Positions 1 to 8,387 of a stretch of DNA of 64,000 nt are shown in pieces. Positions within the stretch are counted from its first letter, which is position 1. Each line of letters starts with the position of its first letter. A model generated the notes under the pieces. That model made no database searches. It was given only the letters and a program-made list of their open reading frames with translations, and had not been told where the DNA came from. The stretch is taken from NCBI RefSeq assembly GCF_001485535.1, contig NZ_BCMZ01000001.1:930001-994000 (forward strand), in the 5' to 3' direction. This stretch comes from Halobacterium sp. CBA1132. Lineage in GTDB: Archaea > Halobacteriota > Halobacteria > Halobacteriales > Halobacteriaceae. Position numbers and translations under genes: made by a program.

Positions 1-2
1 CC

Positions 3-1250
3 TCCCGCGACGACGCGGTCACGCTCCGCATTGTCGACGAGATTCCCGACGAGTTCGGCATCGACCAGATCGGGTTCCACCCCGAGTACGGCAGCGAACA
101 CTGGACGGCCAGCGGCGACGGCGTCGTTCGCTTCGAGCGCGAAATCGAACCCGGCGAGTCGTTCACCACGGTCTACGGCGTCCGCATGGAGGAAGGCCAA
201 GACGAGACGCCGTTCCTCTCCGCGCCGACGGTCGAACTCGACGGCGAGGACATCGACGACGTGGTACCGCCGGAGTCCACGGACGTCGTCCGTGAACTCG
301 CCGGCGGGGACCGCGACACGGTGCCGGGGCTGGAAGACGACGCCGAGGAGGCCGGCCTCGAAGCCGACATCGAGGGCAGCATCGAGTCCCTCGAAGAGGA
401 GGACGCCGAAATCCTCGAGGGCGACGTCGACCTCGGCGACGAACCGAGCGACGACGAGGAGCTGGACACCGAGGACGAAGCGTTCGAGGCGGAGCCGGAG
501 CCGTCGACCGAACCCGAGTCCGAGGGGTTCGGCGGCGAGCAGCCCGAACCGGACGCTGACGACGAGGAACCCCTCGCAGAGCCGGAAGCCGAGGGATTCG
601 GCGAGGAGGAAGCCGACACCGAAGAGCCCGCGGAACTCGAACCGGAGCCCGCGCCGTCGTCGGTCGGATTCGACGCCGGCGACCTCGTGGCGACGCTCGC
701 CGAGGCCATCCGCAACGACGAGGTCAGTGACGACGACCTCGAAACCCTGCAGGACGCCTTCGGCGGCGTCCCCAACAGCACGCAGGTCGAAATCGAGCAC
801 CTCCAGAGCCGCGTCTCCGAACTGGAGGCGTACACGGACGCCCTCGAGGAGTTCCTCGACGAGGAGGGCACCGCCCAGCAGCTCGTCAGCGACGTCGAGG
901 ACGAGGTCGCCTCGCTGTCCGCGGCGCTGGACGACCTCGACGACGAGCTCGGCGAGGTCGAAGCGAGCGTCGAGGACGCCGCGGGCGACCGCGAGCAGCT
1001 CCGCGAGCGCGTCGCGGACGTCGAAGCGGAAGTCGACGCCGTCGACGACCTCCACGAGGACGTCGAACGCCTCCGCGGGGACGTGGACGCAATCGACGAG
1101 CGCCTCGAAGACACCGAGGACGCCGTCATGGAGGTCGACGAACTCGAAGACGACCTCGACGACGTCAGCGAGGACCTCGAGGACCTCGAGGACCACGTCG
1201 ACGAGATCGAGGAGTGGCGCAGCCAGCTCTCCGACGTCTTCGGCGCGTAA
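3..1250 (+). CDS. Acidic coiled-coil protein, N-terminus outside window
   Basis: The reading frame is open from the first bases, so the true start lies upstream; about 415 residues are visible. Residues 1-60 look like a compact beta domain (FHPEYG, then VVRFEREIEPGESF). The rest is extremely Glu/Asp rich: a low-complexity acidic stretch around residues 120-220, then a long heptad-like coiled coil to the C-terminus. No enzyme motif or membrane segment is visible. It resembles haloarchaeal proteins of unknown function; a structural or scaffolding role is inference only. It reads toward the HisG-like gene 66 nt downstream. Confidence 0.75.
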   Translation, partial: SRDDAVTLRIVDEIPDEFGIDQIGFHPEYGSEHWTASGDGVVRFEREIEPGESFTTVYGVRMEEGQDETPFLSAPTVELDGEDIDDVVPPESTDVVRELAGGDRDTVPGLEDDAEEAGLEADIEGSIESLEEEDAEILEGDVDLGDEPSDDEELDTEDEAFEAEPEPSTEPESEGFGGEQPEPDADDEEPLAEPEAEGFGEEEADTEEPAELEPEPAPSSVGFDAGDLVATLAEAIRNDEVSDDDLETLQDAFGGVPNSTQVEIEHLQSRVSELEAYTDALEEFLDEEGTAQQLVSDVEDEVASLSAALDDLDDELGEVEASVEDAAGDREQLRERVADVEAEVDAVDDLHEDVERLRGDVDAIDERLEDTEDAVMEVDELEDDLDDVSEDLEDLEDHVDEIEEWRSQLSDVFGA

Positions 1251-1316
1251 CGCCGCCGCAGCCGCCCGGCTGGGGGAATCACAACCGTTTTCGGCGCCCG
1301 CGGCCTCTACTCGACA

Positions 1317-2225
1317 ATGACAGCGCCGGTGCGCGTCGCCGTCCCGCGGAAGGGGCGGCCGCTGGAAGCCGTACTCGACAGATTCGCCGCTCGCGCCGAC
1401 GCGACTTCGGTCGCCGACGACGTGGTCTCGACGCTGCGCTACGAGAAGGCCGTCACGAAAGACGAGCAGTCCGCCGAGCGCGGCGTCTACGAGCGGCTCG
1501 CGGAGTACAGCGAGCCCGCCGAGCCCCACCAGCCGGACTTCACGCTGCTGCGGGACGCTCGCGCGGGCAAACCCCGGCGCGTCGTCTTCGACTCGCTGAC
1601 CCTCGACGTCGAGGGGACGCCCGTCCAACTGGTCGGCCGCGAGGAGCCGTTCCGCGCGCTGCGCACCCACGAGTTCGCGCTCGGGTTCGACAGCGCCGAC
1701 CTCGTGCTCGAAGAGGTCGTCCAGCTGGAGCCCGAACCGCTCTCGACCATCGCGGACCTGAACGACCGCATCGACCCCCACGACACGGACGTCCGCGTCA
1801 TCTCGGGGCTCGGGGACACGGTCTACCACACGCTGCTGGCGACGCCCGCCGCCAGACAGTCCGTCGGTGCCGACGAACTCGACCGCGCGTTCCTCGCCGC
1901 CTACGAGGGCGAGGTCTGCATCAGTCCGCGCTACGAGCGCCTCGTTCGTGCGGTCCTCGGTACGGACGCCACGGAGGGCGTGAAGTTCGTCTACCCCGAC
2001 GCCGGCCGCGAGGAGGAGGCCGCTATCGCCGACGTCGGCGTCGGCGTCTACCTCACGGTCACGGGGTCGACGGCCCGCGAGCACGGCCTCGAAGTCGGCG
2101 AGCGCCTGTTCCCCAGCGAGACCGTCCTGATGGAGAACCAGTCCGAGGCCGGCGGCGAGGGCGTGCAGGCGGTCAAGCGCGCGCTCGCCGCGGACGCCGA
2201 CGAGACCGCGATTCCCCCGCAGTAG
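1317..2225 (+). CDS. HisG-like (ATP phosphoribosyltransferase-related) protein
   Basis: 302 aa, cytoplasmic. The N-terminus (VAVPRKGRPLEAVLDRF) resembles the opening of HisG (AVPNKGRL), and the ALGFDSADLVLEE segment sits where HisG has its substrate-domain motif. The rest diverges from biosynthetic HisG and no other his gene is nearby, so it may be a paralogue with another role. The start is the ATG with no in-frame start closer to the upstream stop. Family resemblance is judged by eye; the reaction is not shown. Confidence 0.6.
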   Translation: MTAPVRVAVPRKGRPLEAVLDRFAARADATSVADDVVSTLRYEKAVTKDEQSAERGVYERLAEYSEPAEPHQPDFTLLRDARAGKPRRVVFDSLTLDVEGTPVQLVGREEPFRALRTHEFALGFDSADLVLEEVVQLEPEPLSTIADLNDRIDPHDTDVRVISGLGDTVYHTLLATPAARQSVGADELDRAFLAAYEGEVCISPRYERLVRAVLGTDATEGVKFVYPDAGREEEAAIADVGVGVYLTVTGSTAREHGLEVGERLFPSETVLMENQSEAGGEGVQAVKRALAADADETAIPPQ

Positions 2226-2241
2226 CCGTCTGCCGCGACAC

Positions 2242-2433
2242 TCACTCCGACTTCCGCTCGGCGAGGTAGTCGCGAGCGCGCTCCAGCATCTCGTCTTTCA
2301 GCCCCACGAAGACGCCGCCGTCCTTCCCGCCGACGAACGTGTTCTCCCCGGGCTCGATTGTCTCGTTGATGTCCGGGTGTTCGACGCCGATGTGTGTGAC
2401 TTCGGCGGCCTCGCCCTCCTCACGGACGTACAC
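2242..2433 (-). CDS. Small conserved-looking acidic protein, possibly 5' truncated
   Basis: 63 aa from a GTG start (VYVREEGEAAEV). It ends converging on the HisG-like gene with 16 nt between stops. The frame stays open upstream (EIRVEDAKVYV...) and the residues there still look like protein, but no ATG is found before the coding character fades near 2500. Either the GTG is the start or the gene has lost its beginning. No recognised domain. Confidence 0.5.
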   Translation of the reverse strand: MYVREEGEAAEVTHIGVEHPDINETIEPGENTFVGGKDGGVFVGLKDEMLERARDYLAERKSE

Positions 2434-2535
2434 CTTCGCGTCCTCTACTCGTATTTCGACGGATGTGGCCCGGTCATGCCGTTGGCTTCGACGGCCAGCA
2501 CGAAGGTCCGGTGGCCGCGAGTTCGGCGCGTACGC

Positions 2536-3600
2536 TTAGAGCGTCAGCGTCACCGACGCCGTGTCGAGGAACGCCGTCTCGTAGCCTTCGTGGCGGCCCA
2601 CTTGGGGCGGCTGGCGCACCGACAGCGTGAGTTCGTCGCCGGACTCGACGCTCGGCACCGCGGCACTCAAATGGAGGCCGAGGTCCGGGCTGAGCGTGCG
2701 CGACAGCGTTCCCTCGTAGACCGTCTCGCCGTCGCGAACGAGCGTCGCGTCCAGCGCCATCGACGAGAGTTCGTAGCCGTTGTACCGGGTGCGCGCGGAC
2801 ACCGCCAGATACGCCTGCTCGGGGCTGCCGACGCGCTCGGCGTCCGCGAGGTCCGTCACGACGTAGTAGGCGTCGTCGATGGCCGCGGTGCCGCGCACCG
2901 TCCCCGGGAGGTCGTCGGGCGCGGGCGCAATCGACTTCGGGTAGCTGGTGTCCCGGGGCGCGAGCGCGCCCGGCTCGCCGGCTTCCTCGATGGGCGTGGC
3001 GCCGACTCGCGCGCGTGTCTCCTCAGTGAACTCCACGGTCATCTCGGCGCTCTCCACGCTCTCGAAGCGCCCATCGAAGGCGCCGGTCTTGCGCGGGGCG
3101 GTGGCGCCGATAGAGACGGTCGCGGTGTACGCGCCGTCGCCGTCCAGCGCGAAGTTGTCGCCGTAGTGCGAGCCCATCGGCTGGGAGAGCATCGGGTACA
3201 GCACTTCTTGCTGGAGGTACTCGCCGCGCTCCAGCTCCACGGAGACGGCCGCGGCCGGCAGCACCGTCTCCGTCTCGGCGTCCCAGACGACCGCCATCAG
3301 GTGGAGGTCGTCCGCCGCTTCCTTCGCCGTCTTCGAGACGTCCTCGTTGGTCAGCGTCCAGAACGTGTGCGGCACCGTGAACATGAGCGCGACCGTGTAG
3401 TCGCCGACGGTCGTCGTCCCCTGCATCGCCATCCGCTCCTCGAAGGGCTGGACGTAGACCCCGTCTGGCTTCTCGGTCGTCGTCCGGTCGGTCGTCGCGG
3501 GCGGTGCTGTCGTGGCGTCGTCGGTGGTGTCGCTCACGCAGCCGGCGAGGAGGGGCGTGGAGGCGAGCGACCCGAGCGCGAGGAACCGTCGGCGGCGCAT
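2536..3600 (-). CDS. Tp34/P19-type Fe/Cu-binding lipoprotein
   Basis: 354 aa. The start at 3600 gives a twin-arginine-like n-region (MRRRRFLALGS) and a lipobox LAGC around residues 17-20, so the protein is probably exported and lipid-anchored. The motif PMLSQPMGSHYGDN matches the metal-site region of the Tp34/P19 family (PMVAxxGPHYG), whose members bind Fe2+ or Cu2+ at the cell surface; an upstream His (DLHLMAVVW) fits the second ligand strand. A second beta domain follows, so it is longer than bacterial P19 (about 180 aa). No permease of that system lies alongside. Confidence 0.75.
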   Translation of the reverse strand: MRRRRFLALGSLASTPLLAGCVSDTTDDATTAPPATTDRTTTEKPDGVYVQPFEERMAMQGTTTVGDYTVALMFTVPHTFWTLTNEDVSKTAKEAADDLHLMAVVWDAETETVLPAAAVSVELERGEYLQQEVLYPMLSQPMGSHYGDNFALDGDGAYTATVSIGATAPRKTGAFDGRFESVESAEMTVEFTEETRARVGATPIEEAGEPGALAPRDTSYPKSIAPAPDDLPGTVRGTAAIDDAYYVVTDLADAERVGSPEQAYLAVSARTRYNGYELSSMALDATLVRDGETVYEGTLSRTLSPDLGLHLSAAVPSVESGDELTLSVRQPPQVGRHEGYETAFLDTASVTLTL

Positions 3601-3679
3601 ACTCCCGCTCGCGTTCGGCTGGACAATAGGTTTCCCGGTGTCCAGAAGCGTTAACCTCGCGTCTCGGGTAGACGGCCGT

Positions 3680-4627
3680 ATGCGTCGCGCCGCCCTCGCC
3701 GCCCTCCTCGCGCTCGCACTCGTGGCGTCCGCCACACCCGTCGCAGCGCACGGCAACCACGTCGAGGTCGACAGCCAGCACTCAGCGGACGGCACCGTCG
3801 TCGTGGAGGCCGTCCGCCCGCTCACGGACGGCTTCGTCGTCCTCCACCGCGCGACCGACGACGGCGACATCGGCGCCCCTGTCGGCCACACGCGGGTCGA
3901 CTTCGAGGACGCCTTCCAACAGAACGTGCCCGTCGAGATGGACGCCGACGTGTGGGCCGACTGGCCAGCGAACGGGTCGCTGTGGGTGGTTTTCCACGCG
4001 GACCGCAACCAGAACGGCGAGTTCGACCCCGGCGTGGACGAGCGCGCGTCGGCGTTCGGCGCGTCGACCGGCCAGTCGGTGACACTCGAAAAGAGCGACG
4101 AACCGGCGAGCGTGGTCGCCGAGCGCGCGCAAGCCCAGCAGACAGCCACCGCGACTGCGACCGTCGACAGCGTCGTCCTCCCTGAGGACGGATTCGTCGT
4201 GCTCCGCACCGACTCGGGGACGGACGGCCGCGTCGTCGGCACGAAGGCGCTCACTGCGGGCGCCACCGAGAACGTCAGCGTCGACATCGACCCTTCGGTC
4301 TTCTCGGAGAACCAATCCACGGTCGGCCTCTACGCGCAACTGTACACTGACAACGGTGACGGCGAATTCTCCGCGAACGATTCGCTCGTGCGCGCCGGCG
4401 ACAGCCCCGTGAGCACGTACTTCCTCGTCTGGCAGGTCGACGAGGTGTCGACGCCGAGCGAGCCGGTCGTCCGCACGCCCACGAGCGACGACGGCGTGGT
4501 CACGCCCACCGCGACCGCCACAGACGCCGAGGACGCGACCACCGGCGAGTCCGGTTCGGCGGTCCCCGGCTTCGGCGTCGTCGTCGCGCTCGTCGCCCTC
4601 ACGCTCGCCGCGCTCGCCCGGCGGTAG
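3680..4627 (+). CDS. Secreted surface protein with PGF-CTERM anchor
   Basis: 315 aa. A Sec signal peptide occupies residues 1-25 (ATPVAA-H). Two repeated beta domains follow (each with a VV-PEDGFVVL-type strand), as in haloarchaeal DUF7282-type surface proteins. A Thr/Ser-rich stalk leads to a C-terminal PGF-CTERM signal (VPGFGVVVALVALTL, then ARR), the substrate signal for archaeosortase A in haloarchaea. Divergent from the P19-like lipoprotein with 79 nt between starts; both are surface proteins, so shared control is possible. Confidence 0.8.
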   Translation: MRRAALAALLALALVASATPVAAHGNHVEVDSQHSADGTVVVEAVRPLTDGFVVLHRATDDGDIGAPVGHTRVDFEDAFQQNVPVEMDADVWADWPANGSLWVVFHADRNQNGEFDPGVDERASAFGASTGQSVTLEKSDEPASVVAERAQAQQTATATATVDSVVLPEDGFVVLRTDSGTDGRVVGTKALTAGATENVSVDIDPSVFSENQSTVGLYAQLYTDNGDGEFSANDSLVRAGDSPVSTYFLVWQVDEVSTPSEPVVRTPTSDDGVVTPTATATDAEDATTGESGSAVPGFGVVVALVALTLAALARR

Positions 4628-4675
4628 TGCCGCGACCCCGGCTTTCTTCGGTCGGTAGCGGGTAACTCGGCACGC

Positions 4676-4981
4676 ATGATTGTACTCCACGCGACGTTCC
4701 CCATCGACCCGCAGCGACGCGAGGACGCGCTCGAACTCGCGGACCACCTCGTCGATGAGTCGAATCAGGAGGACGGCGTCGTCGACTACCGAGCGGCCGT
4801 CGACGTGCAGGACGAGAACCTGATTCGGTTCTTCGAGCAGTACGAGGACGAGGCCGCCGTAGAGGCCCACGAGAACAGCGACCACTTCCAGCGCTTCGAG
4901 GCCCAGCTCCCCGAGTTGCTCGCCGGCGAACCCGAAGTCCTGCGCTTCGACGTCAGCGACGCCACCGAACTCGAACTGTAG
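4676..4981 (+). CDS. ABM-family (YgiN-like) small monooxygenase
   Basis: 101 aa, cytoplasmic. It has the antibiotic-biosynthesis-monooxygenase (ABM) ferredoxin-like fold: strand MIVLHATFPI, helix, strand VVDYRAAV, FFEQYEDEAAVEAHENSDHF. The last segment is typical of quinol-monooxygenase YgiN and relatives. These are cofactor-free dimers acting on quinols or acting as detoxifiers; the substrate cannot be read. It ends directly against the convergent DyP-like gene. Confidence 0.8.
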   Translation: MIVLHATFPIDPQRREDALELADHLVDESNQEDGVVDYRAAVDVQDENLIRFFEQYEDEAAVEAHENSDHFQRFEAQLPELLAGEPEVLRFDVSDATELEL

Positions 4982-6262
4982 TCACGGATTCGGTTTCGGG
5001 AGCGCGCGCGACTCCCGTGGCGGCACGAGGAAGTAGCCGCGGCGCCGCACGAAGACGTATTCGAGGATGCCGTTGTTGACGCGCTGGCGGACCGCCGGCG
5101 TCACCTCGGTCACGTCTGTCCCGTTCATCGCGCGACGCACCGCCTCGAAGGTCGAAATCTCGCGCTGGAGCGACGGGAAGTGGAGGCTCGCGACGGCGCG
5201 GTCGGAGCCGACGTCGTCGGTGGACTCGAAGTGCCGGCGGAGCACGCGCACGCGGCCCTCGCTGTCGCGGTTCGCGCGAGCGGCCTTCTGCGCGTGGCCG
5301 ATGCGGCCGTACTCGCGAGCGTGGGCTTCGATGTCGTCGACGTAGTCGTCCACTCGACTGTTCGCGCCGAGGTTGTTCCCGACGCCCTCCACGAGGCCGT
5401 CGGCAGTGTGGCCGGGGCTGAACAGTTCCATCACGCGCTCGTCGTAGCCCTGTTCGCCGTACCAGTCGTCGAGGCGCTGGCGGAGGTTCGAGACGACTTT
5501 CGTCGTGCCCCCTGCGAACGGCCCGGACTGAAGCGTGACGTAGTCCTCGGTCGCCTGATTCTCGCGGAAGCCGGCCGCGAATCCCATGAACAGCGGGGAC
5601 TCCTCGGGCACCGGCTTCGACTCCGGGATGCCCTCGGCGTCTTGGTGGTCGGCGGGCAGCCCCGCGCCGACGAAGCCCGTGCGACGAGACTCCACGGAAA
5701 AGGCGTCGGTCAGCGCCGTCGCGTTGACGCCGTTTGCCGTCTTGGTTCGGCCAGTGAGCGCGTGTTCGGCTTCCAGCACGACGTCCGCGCGGTCGCTGGC
5801 GAGGTGGACGAGCGCGTCCTGCGTGTCGAACTCGGGGCTCTCGAACGGGGATAGCGGTTCGGGTCGGGGGAGGTCGACGCCTTTGAGGTCAGTGTCGAAG
5901 CGCTCGAAGTACGACGGCGAGTACGCCACCGAGAACAGCAGGCCGTCGCTGGACCACTCGTAGGCTTCACCGAGCGCAGCGAGCGCGTCCGCGACGGTCT
6001 CGCGGTCGCCCTCGGTGGGCGGGCCGGTGCGGTCCAGCGAGAGGTACAGCAGTGTCTGGTGGCGCGGCAGTTCGACGTTCCCGGCGTCGTCTGTGCGGAC
6101 GTGGTCGTTCCACGCGTGCTGGCGTGCCGGCTTCGACTCGGGTGAGCCACGCGGCGGCGAGTCGTCCGGCGCGAGGTCCACACAGGCGGCGAGCGCGGCG
6201 GTGGAACCGGCGGCGACAGCTGCCTTCAGCACGTCGCGGCGGGACCTGTCGGCGGGCGGCAT
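4982..6262 (-). CDS. Tat-exported DyP-type peroxidase-like protein
   Basis: 426 aa. The start gives a Tat signal with RRDVLKAAVA, followed by a lipobox-like LAAC at residues 24-27. The body has DyP-superfamily marks: ALVHLASDRADVV (the dLLxxxxxD strand) and GFAAGFRENQA where DyP enzymes have GxxDG. The catalytic Asp of GxxDG is replaced (GFREN), so haem chemistry is uncertain. It corresponds to a haloarchaeal Tat family often described as DyP-like. A redox role at the cell surface is inference. Confidence 0.7.
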   Translation of the reverse strand: MPPADRSRRDVLKAAVAAGSTAALAACVDLAPDDSPPRGSPESKPARQHAWNDHVRTDDAGNVELPRHQTLLYLSLDRTGPPTEGDRETVADALAALGEAYEWSSDGLLFSVAYSPSYFERFDTDLKGVDLPRPEPLSPFESPEFDTQDALVHLASDRADVVLEAEHALTGRTKTANGVNATALTDAFSVESRRTGFVGAGLPADHQDAEGIPESKPVPEESPLFMGFAAGFRENQATEDYVTLQSGPFAGGTTKVVSNLRQRLDDWYGEQGYDERVMELFSPGHTADGLVEGVGNNLGANSRVDDYVDDIEAHAREYGRIGHAQKAARANRDSEGRVRVLRRHFESTDDVGSDRAVASLHFPSLQREISTFEAVRRAMNGTDVTEVTPAVRQRVNNGILEYVFVRRRGYFLVPPRESRALPKPNP

Positions 6263-6295
6263 TCGACCGGAGATTCGGTCCGGCGGGGCTTGGGT

Positions 6296-7183
6296 CTACT
6301 GGACTTTCGAACTGGACGCGCGATTCAGGAAGTGGACCGCGACCGCGCCCAGCACGAGGTCGAGGGCCGCCAGCACGGCGAGCGCCGGGACGAGCGTGTC
6401 CCACATCCCGCCGAAGCTCGTGACCTCGACGACGGTCATCACGTCCTGCCCGAACATCAGCGCGCGCGCCGCGTCGACGCCGTACGTGATGGGGTTGAGC
6501 GCGGCGACCGTCTGCACCCAGCCCGGGAGGATGTCGAGCGGGAGGAACGCGCTCGACAGGAACAACAGCGGGAACTGCAGGAGGTTCACCGCGATAATCG
6601 TCGACTCCTGGTCGCGGGTCAGCAGCGCCATCACGTTCGAGAACGCCGTGAACCACACGGAGAACACGATGCCGACGGCGACGATGCCGAGCGCGCCCAG
6701 CCAGCCGGTCGCGACGTACTCGGTGACGGAGGCGCCCGTGTCCACGTAGAGGAGGACGTAGCCCAGAACGAGGATTATCGACGTCTGCACGACGATGCGC
6801 AGCACCTCCGAGAGCGACTTCCCGAGGAACACCGCGCCGCGGTGCATCGGCGACACGAGCACCTTCTCGAACATCCCGCTCTCGATGTCCTCGACGAGAC
6901 CGATGCCCGACGTCGTCGCCGCGATGAGCGACGTCTGCACGACGATAGCGGGCACGAGGTACGTGATGTAGCTGGCGTCCATGCCGAGGCTCTGACTGAT
7001 GGCGCCGCCCGTAATCTGCCCGAACACCTCCGTGAACAACACGAGGAAGATGATGGGGTTCAACAGCGACACAGTCATCACAAACGGGTTGCGCGTCGTC
7101 TTCAGCGCCCACCGCTTGAGGTTTATCCACGTGTCCTGCGCGAACCCGTTGCCGGACGCCCGCTGCTGGCTCTCGTCGCTCAT
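6296..7183 (-). CDS. ABC-2 type transporter permease
   Basis: 295 aa with about six hydrophobic segments in the ABC-2 order: an amphipathic N-terminus, two early helices (FVMTVSLLNPIIFLVLF), a central block with DIESGMFEKVLVSP (the conserved ABC-2 loop), and a C-terminal helix pair. Its start overlaps the stop of the upstream ATPase gene by 4 nt, so the two are translationally coupled. Likely a drug or lipid-type exporter; the substrate is unknown. Confidence 0.9.
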   Translation of the reverse strand: MSDESQQRASGNGFAQDTWINLKRWALKTTRNPFVMTVSLLNPIIFLVLFTEVFGQITGGAISQSLGMDASYITYLVPAIVVQTSLIAATTSGIGLVEDIESGMFEKVLVSPMHRGAVFLGKSLSEVLRIVVQTSIILVLGYVLLYVDTGASVTEYVATGWLGALGIVAVGIVFSVWFTAFSNVMALLTRDQESTIIAVNLLQFPLLFLSSAFLPLDILPGWVQTVAALNPITYGVDAARALMFGQDVMTVVEVTSFGGMWDTLVPALAVLAALDLVLGAVAVHFLNRASSSKVQ

Positions 7184-8190
7184 TCGGCCACCTCCGCAGC
7201 GGGCGCGTCGTCTTCGTCGAGGCCCTCGCCGGTAATTGCGAGGAAGACGTCGTCGAGGGTCGGGTCGCGGACGTTGAACCCGGTGACTGCGAAGCCCGCT
7301 TCGTCGAGCGCGACGAGCAGGTCTGTCCCGTTGCGTCGGGCGGACGCGGACCGGACGCTGAGCGCGTCGTCGGTGACTTCGACCTCCGCGTCTTCGAAGA
7401 GGTCCGCGTCCGCGGCGACCTCCCGAGCGCGTTCGAGCGTCTCGCTGTCGGCGTCCTCGAACTCGATGTCGAGGACGGCGCCGCCGACGCGGGACTTCAG
7501 TTCGTCCGGCGACCCGGACGCGACAATTTCCCCGTCGCGGATGACGCTGAGGCGGTCGCAGAGCTGGTCGGCTTCTTCGAGGTACTGGGTCGTGAGGAAG
7601 ACGGTCGTGCCTCGGTCGTTGATGCGCTCGAAGTACTCCCAGAGGCGGTTGCGCGCCTTCGGGTCCAAACCCGTGGTCGGCTCGTCGAGGAAGACGATTG
7701 GCGGTTCGTGGACGAGCGCCGTCGCGACGTCGAGGCGCTTCTTCATCCCGCCGGAGAAGTCCTTGGCCTGCTTATCTGCGACGTCCGCGAGGTCCACGAG
7801 GTCCAGCAGTTCGTCGATTCGCTCGCGGCGGCCGTCTGCGGAGACGCCGTACGCCTCGCAGGCGAACCGGACGTTCTCGCGGGCGGTGAGTTCGGGGTCG
7901 ATGCTCGTCTCCTGGGCCATGTAGCCGATGGACTCCCGGACTGCACGGGGCTCGGTTTCGACGTCGTGGCCGTTGACGGTGACCGTGCCGTCACTCGGCT
8001 GGAGGAGCGTCACGAGTACCTTGATTGTCGTGGTCTTCCCCGCGCCGTTCGCGCCGAGGAACCCGAAGAACTCGCCCTCCGGAATCTCCATGGAGACGTC
8101 GCGGACGGCTTCGGTCCCGTCCGCGTACGTCAGTTTCACGTGCTGGGCGTCGATTGCGTTCACGGCTGCTCGAACGGAGTGAGCGCCCAT
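7180..8190 (-). CDS. ABC transporter ATP-binding protein (DrrA-like)
   Basis: 336 aa from the ATG at 8190; this start is chosen because the preceding in-frame ATG would place the start inside the promoter palindrome. Walker A is GANGAGKTT, signature is FSGGMKKR, Walker B is VFLDEPTTGLDP, H-loop TTQYLEEAD. The C-terminal about 100 residues match the extra domain of DrrA/ABC-2 exporters. It pairs with the permease overlapping its 3' end. Confidence 0.92.
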   Translation of the reverse strand: MGAHSVRAAVNAIDAQHVKLTYADGTEAVRDVSMEIPEGEFFGFLGANGAGKTTTIKVLVTLLQPSDGTVTVNGHDVETEPRAVRESIGYMAQETSIDPELTARENVRFACEAYGVSADGRRERIDELLDLVDLADVADKQAKDFSGGMKKRLDVATALVHEPPIVFLDEPTTGLDPKARNRLWEYFERINDRGTTVFLTTQYLEEADQLCDRLSVIRDGEIVASGSPDELKSRVGGAVLDIEFEDADSETLERAREVAADADLFEDAEVEVTDDALSVRSASARRNGTDLLVALDEAGFAVTGFNVRDPTLDDVFLAITGEGLDEDDAPAAEVAE

Positions 8191-8202
8191 ATACGCTTTG
8201 AT

Positions 8203-8216
8203 TGAACATTCATTCA
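8203..8216. promoter_or_regulatory. Operator-like motif before the ABC exporter operon
   Basis: TGAACATTCATTCA lies 13 nt upstream of the ATPase start. It has TGAA/TTCA arms, as in sites bound by TetR-type repressors that often control such exporters. No regulator gene lies adjacent, so the assignment is tentative. Confidence 0.3.
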
Positions 8217-8345
8217 GCACGGTGGCAGGAGAAACTGGCATCCAGTGAACGAACGCGCAGTCACGAACGACTGTCAGCAGGGCGCGAGAACGGTGTTATC
8301 GCAGTCTGAGCAACAAACCCGAAACGAAATCCAGACACCGATTCG

Positions 8346-8387
8346 ATATAGCGACATACAATTTACTAGCTGCCGTTCGAACGGTAG
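8346..8387 (+). repeat. Integrase-flanking inverted repeat, left copy
   Basis: The 20-mer ATATAGCGACATACAATTTA (8346-8365) is followed by a near-palindrome (8370-8387, arms CTGCCGTTC and GAACGGTAG) that overlaps the last integrase codons. An 18/20 match to the 20-mer occurs inverted at 10307-10326, also next to a hairpin. The two copies bracket the integrase and two more genes. It could be an attachment or recombinase-binding site. Confidence 0.6.

Noticed and set aside
173-1282. Long open frame antisense to the acidic coiled-coil gene
   Set aside because: Ser/Arg-rich composition typical of the reverse strand of acidic GC-rich genes; the plus-strand frame has normal haloarchaeal protein character.
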